Assembly (NCBI GenBank): GCA_949358305.1
Contig: OX442314.1
Coordinates: 58,413,369-58,477,368, forward strand
Length of the DNA stretch: 64,000 nucleotides
Direction of reading: 5' to 3'
Source: Strigamia acuminata
Lineage: Eukaryota > Arthropoda > Chilopoda > Geophilomorpha > Linotaeniidae
The position numbers and the translations under genes were made by a program. Below, one piece after another: positions 50,766 to 61,276 of the stretch (positions within the stretch are counted from its first letter, which is position 1; the number at the start of each line of letters is the position of its first letter). The notes below the pieces were generated by a model. The model was not told the DNA's origin and ran no database searches. It was given only the letters and a program-made list of their open reading frames with translations.

Positions 50766-51061
50766 TCCTTTGCACGTGTGTGACATTTCTCTTCAACAAT
50801 TTCATTTGTTCTAGTTATGGCATCAGGACTGGCTCCCAAGTACCCCTTCTCTGGATCCACAAAAAAAATGTTCAGGACACTTTCCAGTTCCACCAACTGA
50901 TTGTAACTGGTCCAACCTGTAAGAAGTTGCTGCATCTTTTTACCCCAAGGGCTTCTGGGTCGCACTTTCCCAGTTTTAGTGGCCTTTTCCGCATCATACT
51001 TTTTATTTTTGGCCAACTGATCCAACATGTGCTCCTTAAGCAATCTAATTGTGCAACACAT
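50766..51061 (-). pseudogene. YqaJ-like nuclease fragment fused to the pol relic
   Basis: The frame, continuous with the pol relic, reads GYLGASPDAITRTNEIVEEK followed by CH. This matches the YqaJ/lambda-exonuclease core (GASPDG...IVEVKCP) with its metal-binding Asp, Glu and Lys. YqaJ-type nucleases occur in many animal transposons and viruses. The frame is cut at both sides. Confidence 0.55.
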
Positions 51062-51617
51062 TCCTGTTCAATAAGCTCATTTGCACATGGCACACCAATA
51101 AATTCTCTTCTTCATCATTACACAAAACTATCTGCATGTTAAATAATGATTTTCCCTGCGATATAAAATATTAGAATGTAATCTCACACTGCATTTCTAA
51201 TTCATTGCAGACATGTTTAACAAGCTTAGGAAGAGAGAGGAGTAATGCATGAAGGGGAAGGGGGATGGGGATGGTGATCTGGATCCTTCACACTCATTTT
51301 CTGTTGTAATGGGTGTCGATGGTGTATCTCTGGATAAATCTGGAATGTCCGAACCTTCTTCCATACTTTGGAAAATCTCGTGCACTGATCGATCTAAAAA
51401 AAAATTGGAAACAAGGAAATAAACTTTAATTTACATTATTGTTTACATTATTGATACTATGCTCGAGTTCATTGTCTGCTGCTTCCGTTGTTGTCAGGGA
51501 GTTTATGCTTGGAATTAGCTGCCGTTAGAAGTGGTCGATCACGGAGAAGTTTATCTAGAATTTCAAACCAATGAAATTCTGTTCCTGCACCTCCACTTTT
51601 TTCTAAAGCAGTTCTTT
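51062..51617. other. unclassified gap
   Basis: A Ser/Pro-rich 60-codon minus-strand frame (51197-51385) may be an upstream exon of the YqaJ gene, but I cannot support it. Confidence 0.25.
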
Positions 51618-51775
51618 AAAGAGTGATTTGTCCAAGTGGGGTGTGGTTGATTCCAACTGCACAAACTTGCATTCCCCGAGGACATTCTTGAATGAAATCA
51701 GGTTCTGCTAAAGTTTTAAACAATAATTGGGCTCCTATAAAACATTGAGAGGCGCCGGTGTCCATCAATGCATTT
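51618..51775 (-). pseudogene. Gypsy retropepsin fragment
   Basis: The minus-strand frame starts ALMDTGASQCFIGAQLLF, a retroviral-type aspartic protease active site (DTGA), and stops after about 50 codons. It lies on the same strand as the RT fragment at 52.2 kb, but in reversed order for one element, so they may be separate scraps. Confidence 0.6.
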
Positions 51776-52184
51776 TATTTTAGACCTCCAATCTGGACTC
51801 TCATTCGAGGGTTGTCAGATGGTCAGTCACTGAGCGAACTCACAAATGCAGTGGCTTCACGTTTATTCATTCGCTTTACGTTGCAAAATTTCTTTATATT
51901 CCTTTTTCCTTTACGATTGCTTGGTCATTGAATCAATTCCCTCGTCTACACCGCCAGTGGTACTGGTGGCATGTTCTCTGGTGGGAATTAAATCATATTC
52001 AATGTCTTCTTTACTGAATAATTGCTTATTCAGTCGAGAAGCAACAGAGACGATTGGAGATTACGGATCTACTGTGAATAGTTCATCTGAAAACTCCGAA
52101 AATGCATATGGATCGGTCATGACTGGGGTTTGAATTGGTTCTTCAACCCCTTCCATTAGTTTTTTTGGCTCTTCCGCCTTTTCA

Positions 52185-52547
52185 TTAGAGCTTGCAGGAG
52201 TAATGACAATTCTCCTTGTCTTTGTCCAGTATCGCCCATCCCAACATGTCATCAACAAACACCCCACTCGTTGGTATTCCCTCTAATGTCGCACTCGACA
52301 ACGGTTGAAAGTTCGCTGGAGAGATCTTCAGCCCCATGGGAACCCTTGTCCACTGATATAACCCGAATGGCATTATAAAGGCCATTTTTACTCGTGCACA
52401 TATACATCTTGCACAAATATAATTTACACCAGTCAGATTAGACATGCGAATAGGTGTTGACGCCACTACATCAAATTTTCCATTTAGGCGGATATATATT
52501 CGGGCTTCCTGTGAATTCCTTAAGCCTAAAAAGGTCGACCTTGCCAC
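52185..52547 (-). pseudogene. Gypsy RT fragment
   Basis: The frame contains KMAFIMPFGLYQWTRVPMGL and SGVFVDDMLGWA, the Gypsy RT central motifs with the catalytic VDD (normally YLDD/YVDD). The upstream protease and downstream RNase H parts are absent. Confidence 0.65.
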
Positions 52548-52599
52548 AATATTAAATTTTTTTTAGAAAGATGTACAGTATTTGAACATTTGGTTTATT

Positions 52600-53480
52600 T
52601 CAATCAACTTCATCAACATTTGGCAATGGAATACAATAATTAGGTAATACAATACATTTTTCACAAACTACAGAATTCAGATTAATAACATAAAATTTAG
52701 GTTTATTACATTTTGTTTTAAAAACATGATGCATCAATTCTTTTTGATTAACTAATGTGCTTTTACAACCAATTCCAATGCAGGCATTTTCATTCGAATC
52801 GGTTTCAACTTTTAAAATATGGCTTAATTTAAAATAACGTTTTGAATAGGTTTTAACAATTGAATTATTTCGCTTTCAGCTAGTTGTTTTTGCTGTATAC
52901 TTTAAATTATTTTTTTAAAAATGACGAAATGCTGTAACATTTTTCGGTCTTTCACCACACCAATCTGTCAACAAATCTAAAATTACTTCACTACATTTCC
53001 AATTAACACTCTTACTGCCAATTAAAATCACATTTGCTGATTTTACAAAAAAATGTGCTTTTTTTACATTATTAACCATATTAAACAGGACATGCCTGTG
53101 CATAGAATTTTTAAATATTTAAATATTGTTTTTACATATTTGGTCAGGAAGAAATTGTGTACCATTGTCAAAAGTGAGCAATTGCCTATTGCACCCATCT
53201 CTCATACATGAAACAACTTGTATATTTCAATGCACCAAATCTTCTAACACAGTCACACAAATGTGTTAAAAGGTGATGATTAAGTTATATGTACAAAATG
53301 TTGCACCATACAAAGAGTAGGTATCGCAAACAAATTCTAGCAATAACTTTTCAGCATCTATTATAGCACTACTCGAAATTGCATCAGACATTAAAAAGCT
53401 GATGACAATTTAGAGAAATGATCTATAAAAGCTGTTGTGGCCATTGGTACATTTTACAATTCTGTGTAATTGACTAATGG
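52600..53480 (-). pseudogene. transposase-like C-terminal remnant (TNP2/KDZ-like)
   Basis: Reading the minus strand through frameshifts gives LLLEFVCDTYSLYG, then YN.HHLLTHLCDCVRRFG, then SCFMYERW, which follow the pattern YG..N.H.L.HL...V..G.L..S.F.FE of CACTA/KDZ-type transposase C-termini. Further on is an intact 80-codon stretch with Cys/His pairs (CIGIGC, HHVFKTKC, CEKC). The family assignment is from pattern memory only. Confidence 0.4.
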
Positions 53481-53765
53481 CCACCTTAAGCCTGCACCTG
53501 AAGCAAGGTGCGAACAGGCACATGTTTAATTCCTCTTGTTTTTGGTAGGCGGAAAAAAGAAAGTGTGTGAGGATTGGCTAGGCTAAACTGATTGATATGG
53601 AGTTTGTTCATATCAATTTTTTTGCGAAAACAGAATGTCTTACTTTTTAGTGGATGTTTTCTTAGGTTTGATTGATTGCTAGTTCATTGGCTATTACTTT
53701 TCTACTTTTTTGTGGAAGATTTCTTAGTTTGTAACATGGGTTTGTTAAAGATGGAATTTTGACAG

Positions 53766-53936
53766 GTGAAAGTTGGACAGGTGGTTACAACAATCTCACT
53801 GTCATCAAAGAGTTTTTTAATTTTCCGAATTTCCATGACTCGGTTATTGATGAATGTCGGTGCTCGCTTTGATGTGTTGGTGATCCAGTGCAGACAGATC
53901 TGCGAATCGGTCCAGCAGTGGGTGGAACTGCATTTG
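53766..53936 (-). pseudogene. BEL/Pao RNase H relic, distal part
   Basis: The frame reads CWTDSQICLHWI and FINNRVMEIRKI, homologous to WTDSTIVLCWL and FVARRVEEIKQ in BEL-2. It continues from 59867 across the inserted BEL-2 (target duplication ATAAC). Confidence 0.75.
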
Positions 53937-53941
53937 ATAAC

Positions 53942-54259
53942 TGTGAAAACTGACGAGTTTTAGATGTTTGGGGTCGCGCGTTCATGTTCGGTGTCGTGCA
54001 GTGAAGCCATCATCCAGGCGGTGCTTTCTTGTGCGAGATTGTATGACGCGCGTACGGAAGTCCAGTTATTCGTCATAAATTATCATGTTTGACCTTTGTT
54101 CCTGTTTTTCCAAATGTAAACCCCAAATATTGTTACAATAAATCTTGTCTTTATGTTAAAAGCATGGTTTTATTTTGTCTTCAGAAAAATTCCAGTTAAG
54201 TTAGAATTTCAATCAGTTTTTTAGCAAAAATAGCTTCTTTTAAATTGCGAGATTTCACA
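53942..54259 (+). repeat. BEL-2 5' LTR
   Basis: 318 bp, TGTGAAAACT to GAGATTTCACA, with AATAAA near 54139. Confidence 0.93.
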
Positions 54260-54277
54260 TGGTGCCGAAACCCGGGA
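54260..54277 (+). other. BEL-2 primer-binding site
   Basis: TGGTGCCGAAACCCGGGA directly abuts the LTR. Confidence 0.88.
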
Positions 54278-54356
54278 AGTAACAGTGAATCCGGACAGAA
54301 CAGCTCGAAAGAACTCGTAATTTCAAAGAAAAGCACCAAGACCAGACAAGGACAAG

Positions 54357-57300
54357 ATGGACGCCCTTGATCGTTTGCGCGCACAGCAAGAAACAGCCAG
54401 ATTGGGAGCGGATCGATTGGTAAATACAGTTATCGTCGAATTAGCATTAGCGCAATCAGATGCGATAGTTTTAAGAAAGCTAAAAAACCAATTAAACGCT
54501 AAATCTGAACAATTAAATGATCTCGATGAGAAAGTGTCACCATTCATTGTAACGCGAGCAGACTTACAAAAGGAAGAGGAGGACAATGAAGAGTATCGAG
54601 AGAAAATTATTGATGCGCTTACAGATATCGACATCAAATTAGACGTATTAGCTCCACCAGCGGTAGTTATTAATCCAGGCGCTCCAAACAACGGATCGGT
54701 CAGCAGTACGAACGATTGGACAGTGAGACTCCCGAAACTCGTAATGAAGAAATTTTCGGGAAACCCAATCGAATGGAGCGATTTTTGGTCGAATTTCGAG
54801 TTGAGTGTAAATGGGAACACTTCCATCACTACCAAAGCTAAGTTTGTGTACTTAAATTCGGTTCTCGAAGGCACAGCAGCGGCTGTGGTGCGAGGACTAA
54901 AGATAAGTGATGAGAATTATGCAGCGGCAGTCACGCTTCTTCAAAATCGTTTTGGAAGAAAGGAGGTGATTGTGAATGCCCATTTGCAGATGTTGATGAA
55001 GCTTGAGCCAGTCAAGCGACTCAACGACCTCGACAAGCTTAGAAAATTGTACGACACGTGCGAGATGCATGTCCGTAACCTCGAAAATGAAGGAATAGAA
55101 ACCACGACGTTTGGCGTTATGTTGTGTCCCTTGTTGCGTGCAGCGATTCCAGACGTGATCGCTTTAGACTTTTCGCGGAAAAACAGTAATAATACCCATG
55201 ACCTTAAGCTATTTTTAGAATTTTGGCGAGAAGAATTAGAAATTCGAGAACAGAACGCAGCCGACAATGCACGATTCGCAACCAAAGAGGTCGAGAAAAA
55301 CGTCGCGAAGACGTACGGAGACACCAAGAAGACAACACGTTTCGAGAAACCAGCTTCTTCGAGCGCGTTGATGACCAACACTTCCGATTCTACTTGTATT
55401 TTCTGCAGCGAAACCAGCCACAAGAAGGAAGACTGTCCCTTATCAATTGCAGATCGATTGAAGCGTTGCCAGCAAGCTCGACGTTGCTTCAAGTGTTTGG
55501 CGAACAAACACATGGCCCGAAACTGCCCACAGAAGGAAAAATGCGTACAGTGCGAACGATTTCACCACATATTGTTGTGCGAAGGGCCGACAGAAAAAGC
55601 AGAGAACGTTTTGGCGTCAACAGTAACTACAGCTAACACTGACATTTTCTTGCAAGTCCTAATGGCCAACGTGGAGTCCAACCACAAGACGAAAACGGTG
55701 CACTGTTTCTTCGACGGAGGCAGTCACCGGTCGTTCATCAGTTCGAAGTTGGTTAAAGAAATTGGAGCTCAAGTTGTGGGAGAACAACTTATCAGCATTA
55801 CTGGTTTTGGTGAAACAGTAGCTAAGCCAGAGAGTCGTCGAAGAGTTAAAATTACATTACGAAACACCCAAATTAATGACAATTCTTTCGATTTAGAACT
55901 CATAGAAGTGCCGTGGATCAGCAATTCCTTAGCAAAACAGTCGGGAGTTCACGTGCGTGAGAAGTTGAAGCAAAATAACATTGTTTTGAATATTGATCAG
56001 CTTTCAATTCAACCGAACGAAGTGTCAATTTTGATCGGTGCTGACAACTTTTGGCGCATTGTTACCGGCGAGACAAGACGATTAGACGAAAATCTGATGT
56101 GTTTGCATACAGGACTTGGGTGGACGATGCACGGAGCGATTCGAAGTGAGGAAACGATAACCAAACAGCCGACCATTCAGGTGCATCTTGCGCGTTACGA
56201 GGATCGACTGGACAACATGCTGAAACGTTTTTGGGAGTTGGAAGACTTGGGTATTCCACACGAGACTCTTACTGACCATCAAGACGAGGACGATCAAGCA
56301 GTGACAGCGTTCAAGAAGTCGATTAAATGGACTGGTGACAGATATGAAGTGCGGTTGCCGTGGCTAATGCCGAAAAGTGAACTAGACAGTAACTATCAAA
56401 TCGCTTTAAAAAGATTGTGGAATTTAGTCCGAAAATTTAGAAAAGATCCCGAACTTTATTATCGCTATAAGAAAGTTTTGGATGACCAGATGGCGGAAGG
56501 AATCATTGAGACGGCCCCAGAAGTGTCAGATCAGAGCGGTTGTTACTATTTGCCGCACAGTCCCGTCATACGAGAGCGTCGTAGTACAACTAAATTGCGT
56601 ATCGTGTACGATGCCTCGTCGCACGCGCAAAAAAGCCGCTCGTTGAATGATTGCCTCTTTACTGGGCCAAACTTGTTACCAGAACTAATCAATGCATTGT
56701 TATTTTTTAGACAGTTAATAGTGGCGTTGATAAGCGACATCAAACAAGCGTTCCACCAGATTTTGCTCCATCTGGACGACAGAGATGCAGTGCGATTCTT
56801 GTGGATTGCCGCTGACTGGGATTTAGTGAGCCCGATTAAGGTGGAGATTCTCCGACAGACTCGAGTTCTGTTTGGGGCGTCTCCAAGCCCATATTTGCTG
56901 AACGGGACCATCCAACATCACTTGGAGAAGTACGCAACAAAGTATGCAGAATTGATCGCGCGACTGTTGAAACGATTCTACGTGGACGACTATTTAGACA
57001 GTGTCAGCACCGACCAAGAGGCGATCGAAACGTACAAGAAAGTGTCCGAAATAATGTGTGAAGCAAGTATGGATTTGGTTAAATGGAACAGTAATTCGAA
57101 ACTTTTACGTGAACAGTTTAAAATCGATCACCCGGAGACAGAGCTCGAGACTGAAGTTAAAGTGTTAGGGCTGAAATGGAACTGTGAATTGGATGAATTG
57201 GCACTCGATCTCGAGGAAGTGAAAACGACTCTCGAACGTGAATTAATCACCAAACGACGAGTGATCCAATTAGTGGCCCAAGTTTTTGATCCGTTGGGTT

Positions 57301-59549
57301 TTGCATCGCCATTTACGGTGACAGGAAAGATGTTTTTCCAACAATTGTGGAAACATAAAATGGAATGGGATGATCGACTTCCGAAAGAACTGATACCACA
57401 GTGGGAAAACTGGAAGAGTCAATTGCCAGAGTTAGAGCGAGTTCGAGTGCCCAGACATTATGGAATCGATCCAAATGCATCAGAAATTGAACTTCATTTG
57501 TTTTGCGACGCCAGTCCGTTAGCATATGGCATCGTGGCGTACACAAGAGTGCGTCAATGTAATTCACTAATCAATACTTTTTTCGTTCTCTCTAAATGCA
57601 GAATAGCTCCGATAAAAACGTTGACGCTGCCACGACTCGAGTTGATGGGCGCGTTACTTTTGGCACGAGTCGCAGGTCGAATGAAGCAGTTCACGACTGC
57701 GAAGGTCACAGCCTGGACCGACTCCACTATCGTTTTGTGTTGGCTAGGAGAGCGAAAAAAGGCGATTCCGTTCGTCGCACGCCGAGTCGAGGAGATAAAA
57801 CAGCACGTGCCGTTTGCAAATTGGCGTCATTGCCCTGGCGTCCAGAATCCTGCCGACCTACTCACACGTGGGATAGATGCAAAATCGTTATTGGAGTCCA
57901 AGACATGGTGGAACGGCCCCGAGTGGCTCACGATGGATGAACACGAATGGCCAAGTGTTCCGACGACTCAGGCGGACGATTTTGAGATGGAGTTGGAAGA
58001 AACTCTAGCAGCAACAGTCATCGTTCCCCAAACTTGGTTGATAGATGTGCCCACTCGATACGGCAGTTGGAGAAGATTGTTGCGTGTAACCAGCTGGGTG
58101 AATCGTTTTCTTAACAATTGTAAAAGTGCAGTGCGAGACGGTTCACCATTGACGACAGACGAAATTAACAATTCCGAAAGATACTGGTTGCAAACAATGC
58201 AACAACAGAGTTATTCAAAGGAACTTTTAGCAATTAAAAATCAACAGAGTTTCGAACGAGATTCGATATTACGAAATGTGACGTGTTTCATGGACAGCGA
58301 ACAAACCATGCGATTAAACACGCGAATCCAGTGGGCGGGGACAAAAAAGAACTTGAAAAACCCAATCGTTTTACATCCAAATCACCCACTAACAAAACTT
58401 ATTATTCTGGCAGCTCACCAGCGAGTATTTCACGGCGGACTTGGCGAGACGTTAGCAGAGTTGAGACAATGTTTTTGGACACCAAAACTCCGAAAAACAG
58501 TCAAAAGCGAGTTGAATAGATGTTTCGTCTGCAAGCGAGTGCAAGGGCGGTTAGTACAACAAGTGGAAGCTGCGTTGCCACCAGATCGAATTACGCAGGC
58601 TGCACCGTTCCAAGTCGTCGGTATTGATTTTGCCGGACCTCTGTACCAGCAAAGCGGTGAAAAGTGTTACATTGTAGTGATAACATGCGCAGTAATTAGG
58701 GCCGTACATCTCGAACTAGTCACCAGCATGAATACTGAACGTTTTATTCTGGCCCTAAAGCGATTTTTTGCACGAAGGGGCATACCAACGAAAATTTATT
58801 CGGATAATGCGCTAACGTTCAAGAGAACCGAAAAGGAACTTTGCGCCTTGTTAAGTTCCATTAGAAAAGAGCAGTTTCAGGGCTTCTTAACAGATAGAAA
58901 AATCGAGTGGAGTTTCATCGTGGAACGAGCTCCGTGGTGGGGTGGGTTCTGGGAGCGTATGGTGAAGTCGACGAAGATGAGTTTAAAGAAAGTTCTCGGT
59001 CAAACTACATTGGACTTCGAAGAGCTAACCACCATCCTCTCAGAAGTTGAATCCTGTATTAATTCCCGTCCTATTACATATGTCTACACAGAAAACGAAG
59101 ATGAACAACCGCTGAGTCCATCTCACTTCTTAACCGGAGGAAGAAGCTGCAATTTACCGGATCCTAACCAGAAGTTGGACGAGAAACTTTCATCAAGCAC
59201 AGTGACATTGTTGAAACGATGGAAACAGCGACAGCAAAAAATAAGTCATTTGTGGTCACGGTGGAATCATGAATATCTCACCGAGTTGAGAGAATACAAC
59301 AAAACGAAGGCGTCTCGTGAAGTTCAGAAAGGGGACATTGTTGTGATTGAAGAGTTAAATCAGCCGCGCATGACGTGGAAAATTGGTAGGATTAGAGAAG
59401 TTTTCATAGGAAGAGATGGGCGAGTACGAGCGTGTGAGATACAGCTTCCCTTTAATAAAGTCCTGAGAAGACCGGTACAACGATTGTGCATCTTGGAGGC
59501 TCAGGACGGAATTGAAGCGAGTGAAGAACTCACTCCGGCCCCAGTGTGA
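54357..59549 (+). CDS. BEL-2 Gag-Pol polyprotein
   Basis: 1730 residues from the ATG at 54357, in one frame as usual for BEL/Pao. Order: coiled-coil gag N terminus; gag core with WSDFWSNFELSV; Cys/His clusters CIFCSETSHKKEDC, CFKCLANKHMARNC and CVQCERFHHILLC (about residues 347-405); a DUF1758-type protease at CFFDGGSHRSFI, where DGG stands in place of the usual DSG/DTG; RT with DIKQAFHQILL and catalytic FYVDDYLD; RNase H with LFCDASPLAYG and WTDSTIVLCWL; integrase zinc region ending CFVCKR; integrase core with GIDFAGPL, YSDNALTF and the final Glu in APWWGGFWERMV. The TGA lies inside the 3' LTR (59547-59549), which fixes the C terminus to LTR sequence. Confidence 0.95.
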   Translation: MDALDRLRAQQETARLGADRLVNTVIVELALAQSDAIVLRKLKNQLNAKSEQLNDLDEKVSPFIVTRADLQKEEEDNEEYREKIIDALTDIDIKLDVLAPPAVVINPGAPNNGSVSSTNDWTVRLPKLVMKKFSGNPIEWSDFWSNFELSVNGNTSITTKAKFVYLNSVLEGTAAAVVRGLKISDENYAAAVTLLQNRFGRKEVIVNAHLQMLMKLEPVKRLNDLDKLRKLYDTCEMHVRNLENEGIETTTFGVMLCPLLRAAIPDVIALDFSRKNSNNTHDLKLFLEFWREELEIREQNAADNARFATKEVEKNVAKTYGDTKKTTRFEKPASSSALMTNTSDSTCIFCSETSHKKEDCPLSIADRLKRCQQARRCFKCLANKHMARNCPQKEKCVQCERFHHILLCEGPTEKAENVLASTVTTANTDIFLQVLMANVESNHKTKTVHCFFDGGSHRSFISSKLVKEIGAQVVGEQLISITGFGETVAKPESRRRVKITLRNTQINDNSFDLELIEVPWISNSLAKQSGVHVREKLKQNNIVLNIDQLSIQPNEVSILIGADNFWRIVTGETRRLDENLMCLHTGLGWTMHGAIRSEETITKQPTIQVHLARYEDRLDNMLKRFWELEDLGIPHETLTDHQDEDDQAVTAFKKSIKWTGDRYEVRLPWLMPKSELDSNYQIALKRLWNLVRKFRKDPELYYRYKKVLDDQMAEGIIETAPEVSDQSGCYYLPHSPVIRERRSTTKLRIVYDASSHAQKSRSLNDCLFTGPNLLPELINALLFFRQLIVALISDIKQAFHQILLHLDDRDAVRFLWIAADWDLVSPIKVEILRQTRVLFGASPSPYLLNGTIQHHLEKYATKYAELIARLLKRFYVDDYLDSVSTDQEAIETYKKVSEIMCEASMDLVKWNSNSKLLREQFKIDHPETELETEVKVLGLKWNCELDELALDLEEVKTTLERELITKRRVIQLVAQVFDPLGFASPFTVTGKMFFQQLWKHKMEWDDRLPKELIPQWENWKSQLPELERVRVPRHYGIDPNASEIELHLFCDASPLAYGIVAYTRVRQCNSLINTFFVLSKCRIAPIKTLTLPRLELMGALLLARVAGRMKQFTTAKVTAWTDSTIVLCWLGERKKAIPFVARRVEEIKQHVPFANWRHCPGVQNPADLLTRGIDAKSLLESKTWWNGPEWLTMDEHEWPSVPTTQADDFEMELEETLAATVIVPQTWLIDVPTRYGSWRRLLRVTSWVNRFLNNCKSAVRDGSPLTTDEINNSERYWLQTMQQQSYSKELLAIKNQQSFERDSILRNVTCFMDSEQTMRLNTRIQWAGTKKNLKNPIVLHPNHPLTKLIILAAHQRVFHGGLGETLAELRQCFWTPKLRKTVKSELNRCFVCKRVQGRLVQQVEAALPPDRITQAAPFQVVGIDFAGPLYQQSGEKCYIVVITCAVIRAVHLELVTSMNTERFILALKRFFARRGIPTKIYSDNALTFKRTEKELCALLSSIRKEQFQGFLTDRKIEWSFIVERAPWWGGFWERMVKSTKMSLKKVLGQTTLDFEELTTILSEVESCINSRPITYVYTENEDEQPLSPSHFLTGGRSCNLPDPNQKLDEKLSSSTVTLLKRWKQRQQKISHLWSRWNHEYLTELREYNKTKASREVQKGDIVVIEELNQPRMTWKIGRIREVFIGRDGRVRACEIQLPFNKVLRRPVQRLCILEAQDGIEASEELTPAPV

Positions 59550-59862
59550 AAACTGACGAGTTTTAGATGTTTGGGGTCGCGCGTTCATGTTCGGTGTCGT
59601 GCAGTGAAGCCATCATCCAGGCGGTGCTTTCTTGTGCGAGATTGTATGACGCGCGTACGGAAGTCCAGTTATTCGTCATAAATTATCATGTTTGACCTTT
59701 GTTCCTGTTTTTCCAAATGTAAACCCCAAATATTGTTACAATAAATCTTGTCTTTATGTTAAAAGCATGGTTTTATTTTGTCTTCAGAAAAATTCCAGTT
59801 AAGTTAGAATTTCAATCAGTTTTTTAGCAAAAATAGCTTCTTTTAAATTGCGAGATTTCACA
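59545..59862 (+). repeat. BEL-2 3' LTR
   Basis: 318 bp, identical by eye to 53942-54259. Its first five bases encode the end of the polyprotein. Confidence 0.93.
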
Positions 59863-60418
59863 ATAACTTCGCGAATTTGATCTGCCAATCGTACTGCCAA
59901 CAGAGCTTCCATGAGTTCCAGCTTGGGAAGTGTCAGTGGTTTAACAGGGGCGACCCTAGATTGAGAAAAAATAAAAAATACAGTTATTAAATTTTCTCTT
60001 CGCCGTTGGAGATAGGCGACTGCTCTGGGGCTGGCGTCGCAGAACACGTCAGTGGATATTTCGTTACGGAATTTGGTTCGCAAAGCTGCTGAGTTGGTTT
60101 GCCATTTCACCAGCTCCATTCCAGCCGTTGAAAAAATTGCGCGGGATTCATGAAACACTCTCAAAGCCTGCTCGTCATTGTCTAGTGACGAAATAAAATC
60201 GTCCATGTACAGGAACTTGTTTATCAGGTCGCACGTTTCTGGAAAATCTGCCATGTATTTTTTGAGGTGGTGTTTGATTGTTGCGCTCAGCAAGAATGGA
60301 CTTGGGGTTGCTCCAAATAATATGCGCGTTTGTCGTAGAATTTTAATGATGGCGCGGCTTATCCCGTCCCAATTTTTCGTCCACTCACAAAAACCTTGTT
60401 GCGTTTCAGTCTCTGAGG
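59863..60418 (-). pseudogene. BEL/Pao RT-RNase H relic with internal deletion
   Basis: The frame holds ATIKHHLKKYMADFPETC, the RT active site LYMDDFISS, MELVKWQTNSAALRTKF, then jumps directly to TDVFCDASPRAVAY and LTLPKLELMEALLAVR. Some 150 residues normally separate LRTKF from FCDASP, so an in-frame deletion has joined them. BEL-2 then interrupts the RNase H. Confidence 0.75.
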
Positions 60419-61095
60419 GCTATTTCAATAATGTGAAATGTATTTCTTGCCGTCCATCCTCTTCTTCTCCCCAACAATGTCTCGGTATCGTCAAGTCTGT
60501 TAATTCAGAAATCTGTGTTCGCCATTCCATCCATCGAGGGAATATTACCTTCGGAATTTGTTTGTCCCATTTGATCTTCAGTTTCCAAAGCTCTTGAAAA
60601 ATCAGTTTTCCCGTCAAGGTGAACGGTCCAGCCATTCCCAATGGGTCGAATATCTTGGCTACAAGTTGTACGATTTGTCGTTTCGTCACTCGCGGTGAAG
60701 TCGGCATTTTCAAAATTTCTTCAAGTTCCAAACTCAAACAATCTTCAATTGTGTTCCAAACTAACCCCAATACTTTTTGTATGTCTAAAAGTTGACAGTC
60801 AGGGTGATCATTCGCAAATTTTTGTTTCATCAATGTTGAGTTCGAATTCCATTTTACAAGTTCCATGTTGGCAGATTGCATCATGAAGGACATCTCTTTG
60901 TATGTTTTTTCCGCTTTTTTCTCCGTTCATATGCTGTCTACGAAATCATCGACATAAAATCGCTTCAGTGCCCGTCGTACCGTCTCTGGAAATTGGTCTT
61001 CGAATTTTTTCAGATGGTGAGGAATTGTTGCGTTCAATAAAAATGGGCTCGGCGCTGCTCCGAATAATACTCTTGTTTGACGGAGTATTCGTAAT
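60419..61095 (-). pseudogene. second BEL/Pao RT relic
   Basis: It begins with LRQTRVLFGAAPSPFLL and RRALKRFYVDDFVDSI, then a stop and frameshift, then MELVKWNSNSTLMKQKF, VAKIFDPLGMAGPFTLTG and QELWKLKIKWDKQIP. It repeats the RT segment of the neighbouring relic with different residues, so it is a separate copy fused head to tail. It ends near 60420. Confidence 0.7.
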
Positions 61096-61165
61096 TTATT
61101 CTATACTTTATTCTATACTAGTTAAAAACTGACCACTAGGGTCCTTCAAAGAACACACCAAAAAC

Positions 61166-61185
61166 ACGTCACGAAATCGTGACGT
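61166..61185. repeat. 20-bp palindrome with two CRE-like halves
   Basis: ACGTCACGA AA TCGTGACGT, perfect 9-bp arms. The outer halves match the ACGTCA/TGACGT core of CREB/ATF sites; no gene start is recognised nearby. Confidence 0.5.
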
Positions 61186-61276
61186 CATACAAATCAACCA
61201 TTTCTGGTCAGCCAATATTAGACCAATCAGAAACGACCAAACAAATTCAATTTCAAGAAACATTAAGAAAGTCAAA

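Larger units (their letters stand above)
53942..59862 (+). mobile_element. BEL-2: complete BEL/Pao LTR retrotransposon, 5921 bp
   Basis: Two by-eye identical 318-bp LTRs and a 5-bp target duplication ATAAC (53937-53941 and 59863-59867) enclose a primer site and a single intact polyprotein. Everything needed for mobility appears present, and identical LTRs imply very recent insertion. The target was an old BEL/Pao copy in opposite orientation. Confidence 0.95.
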
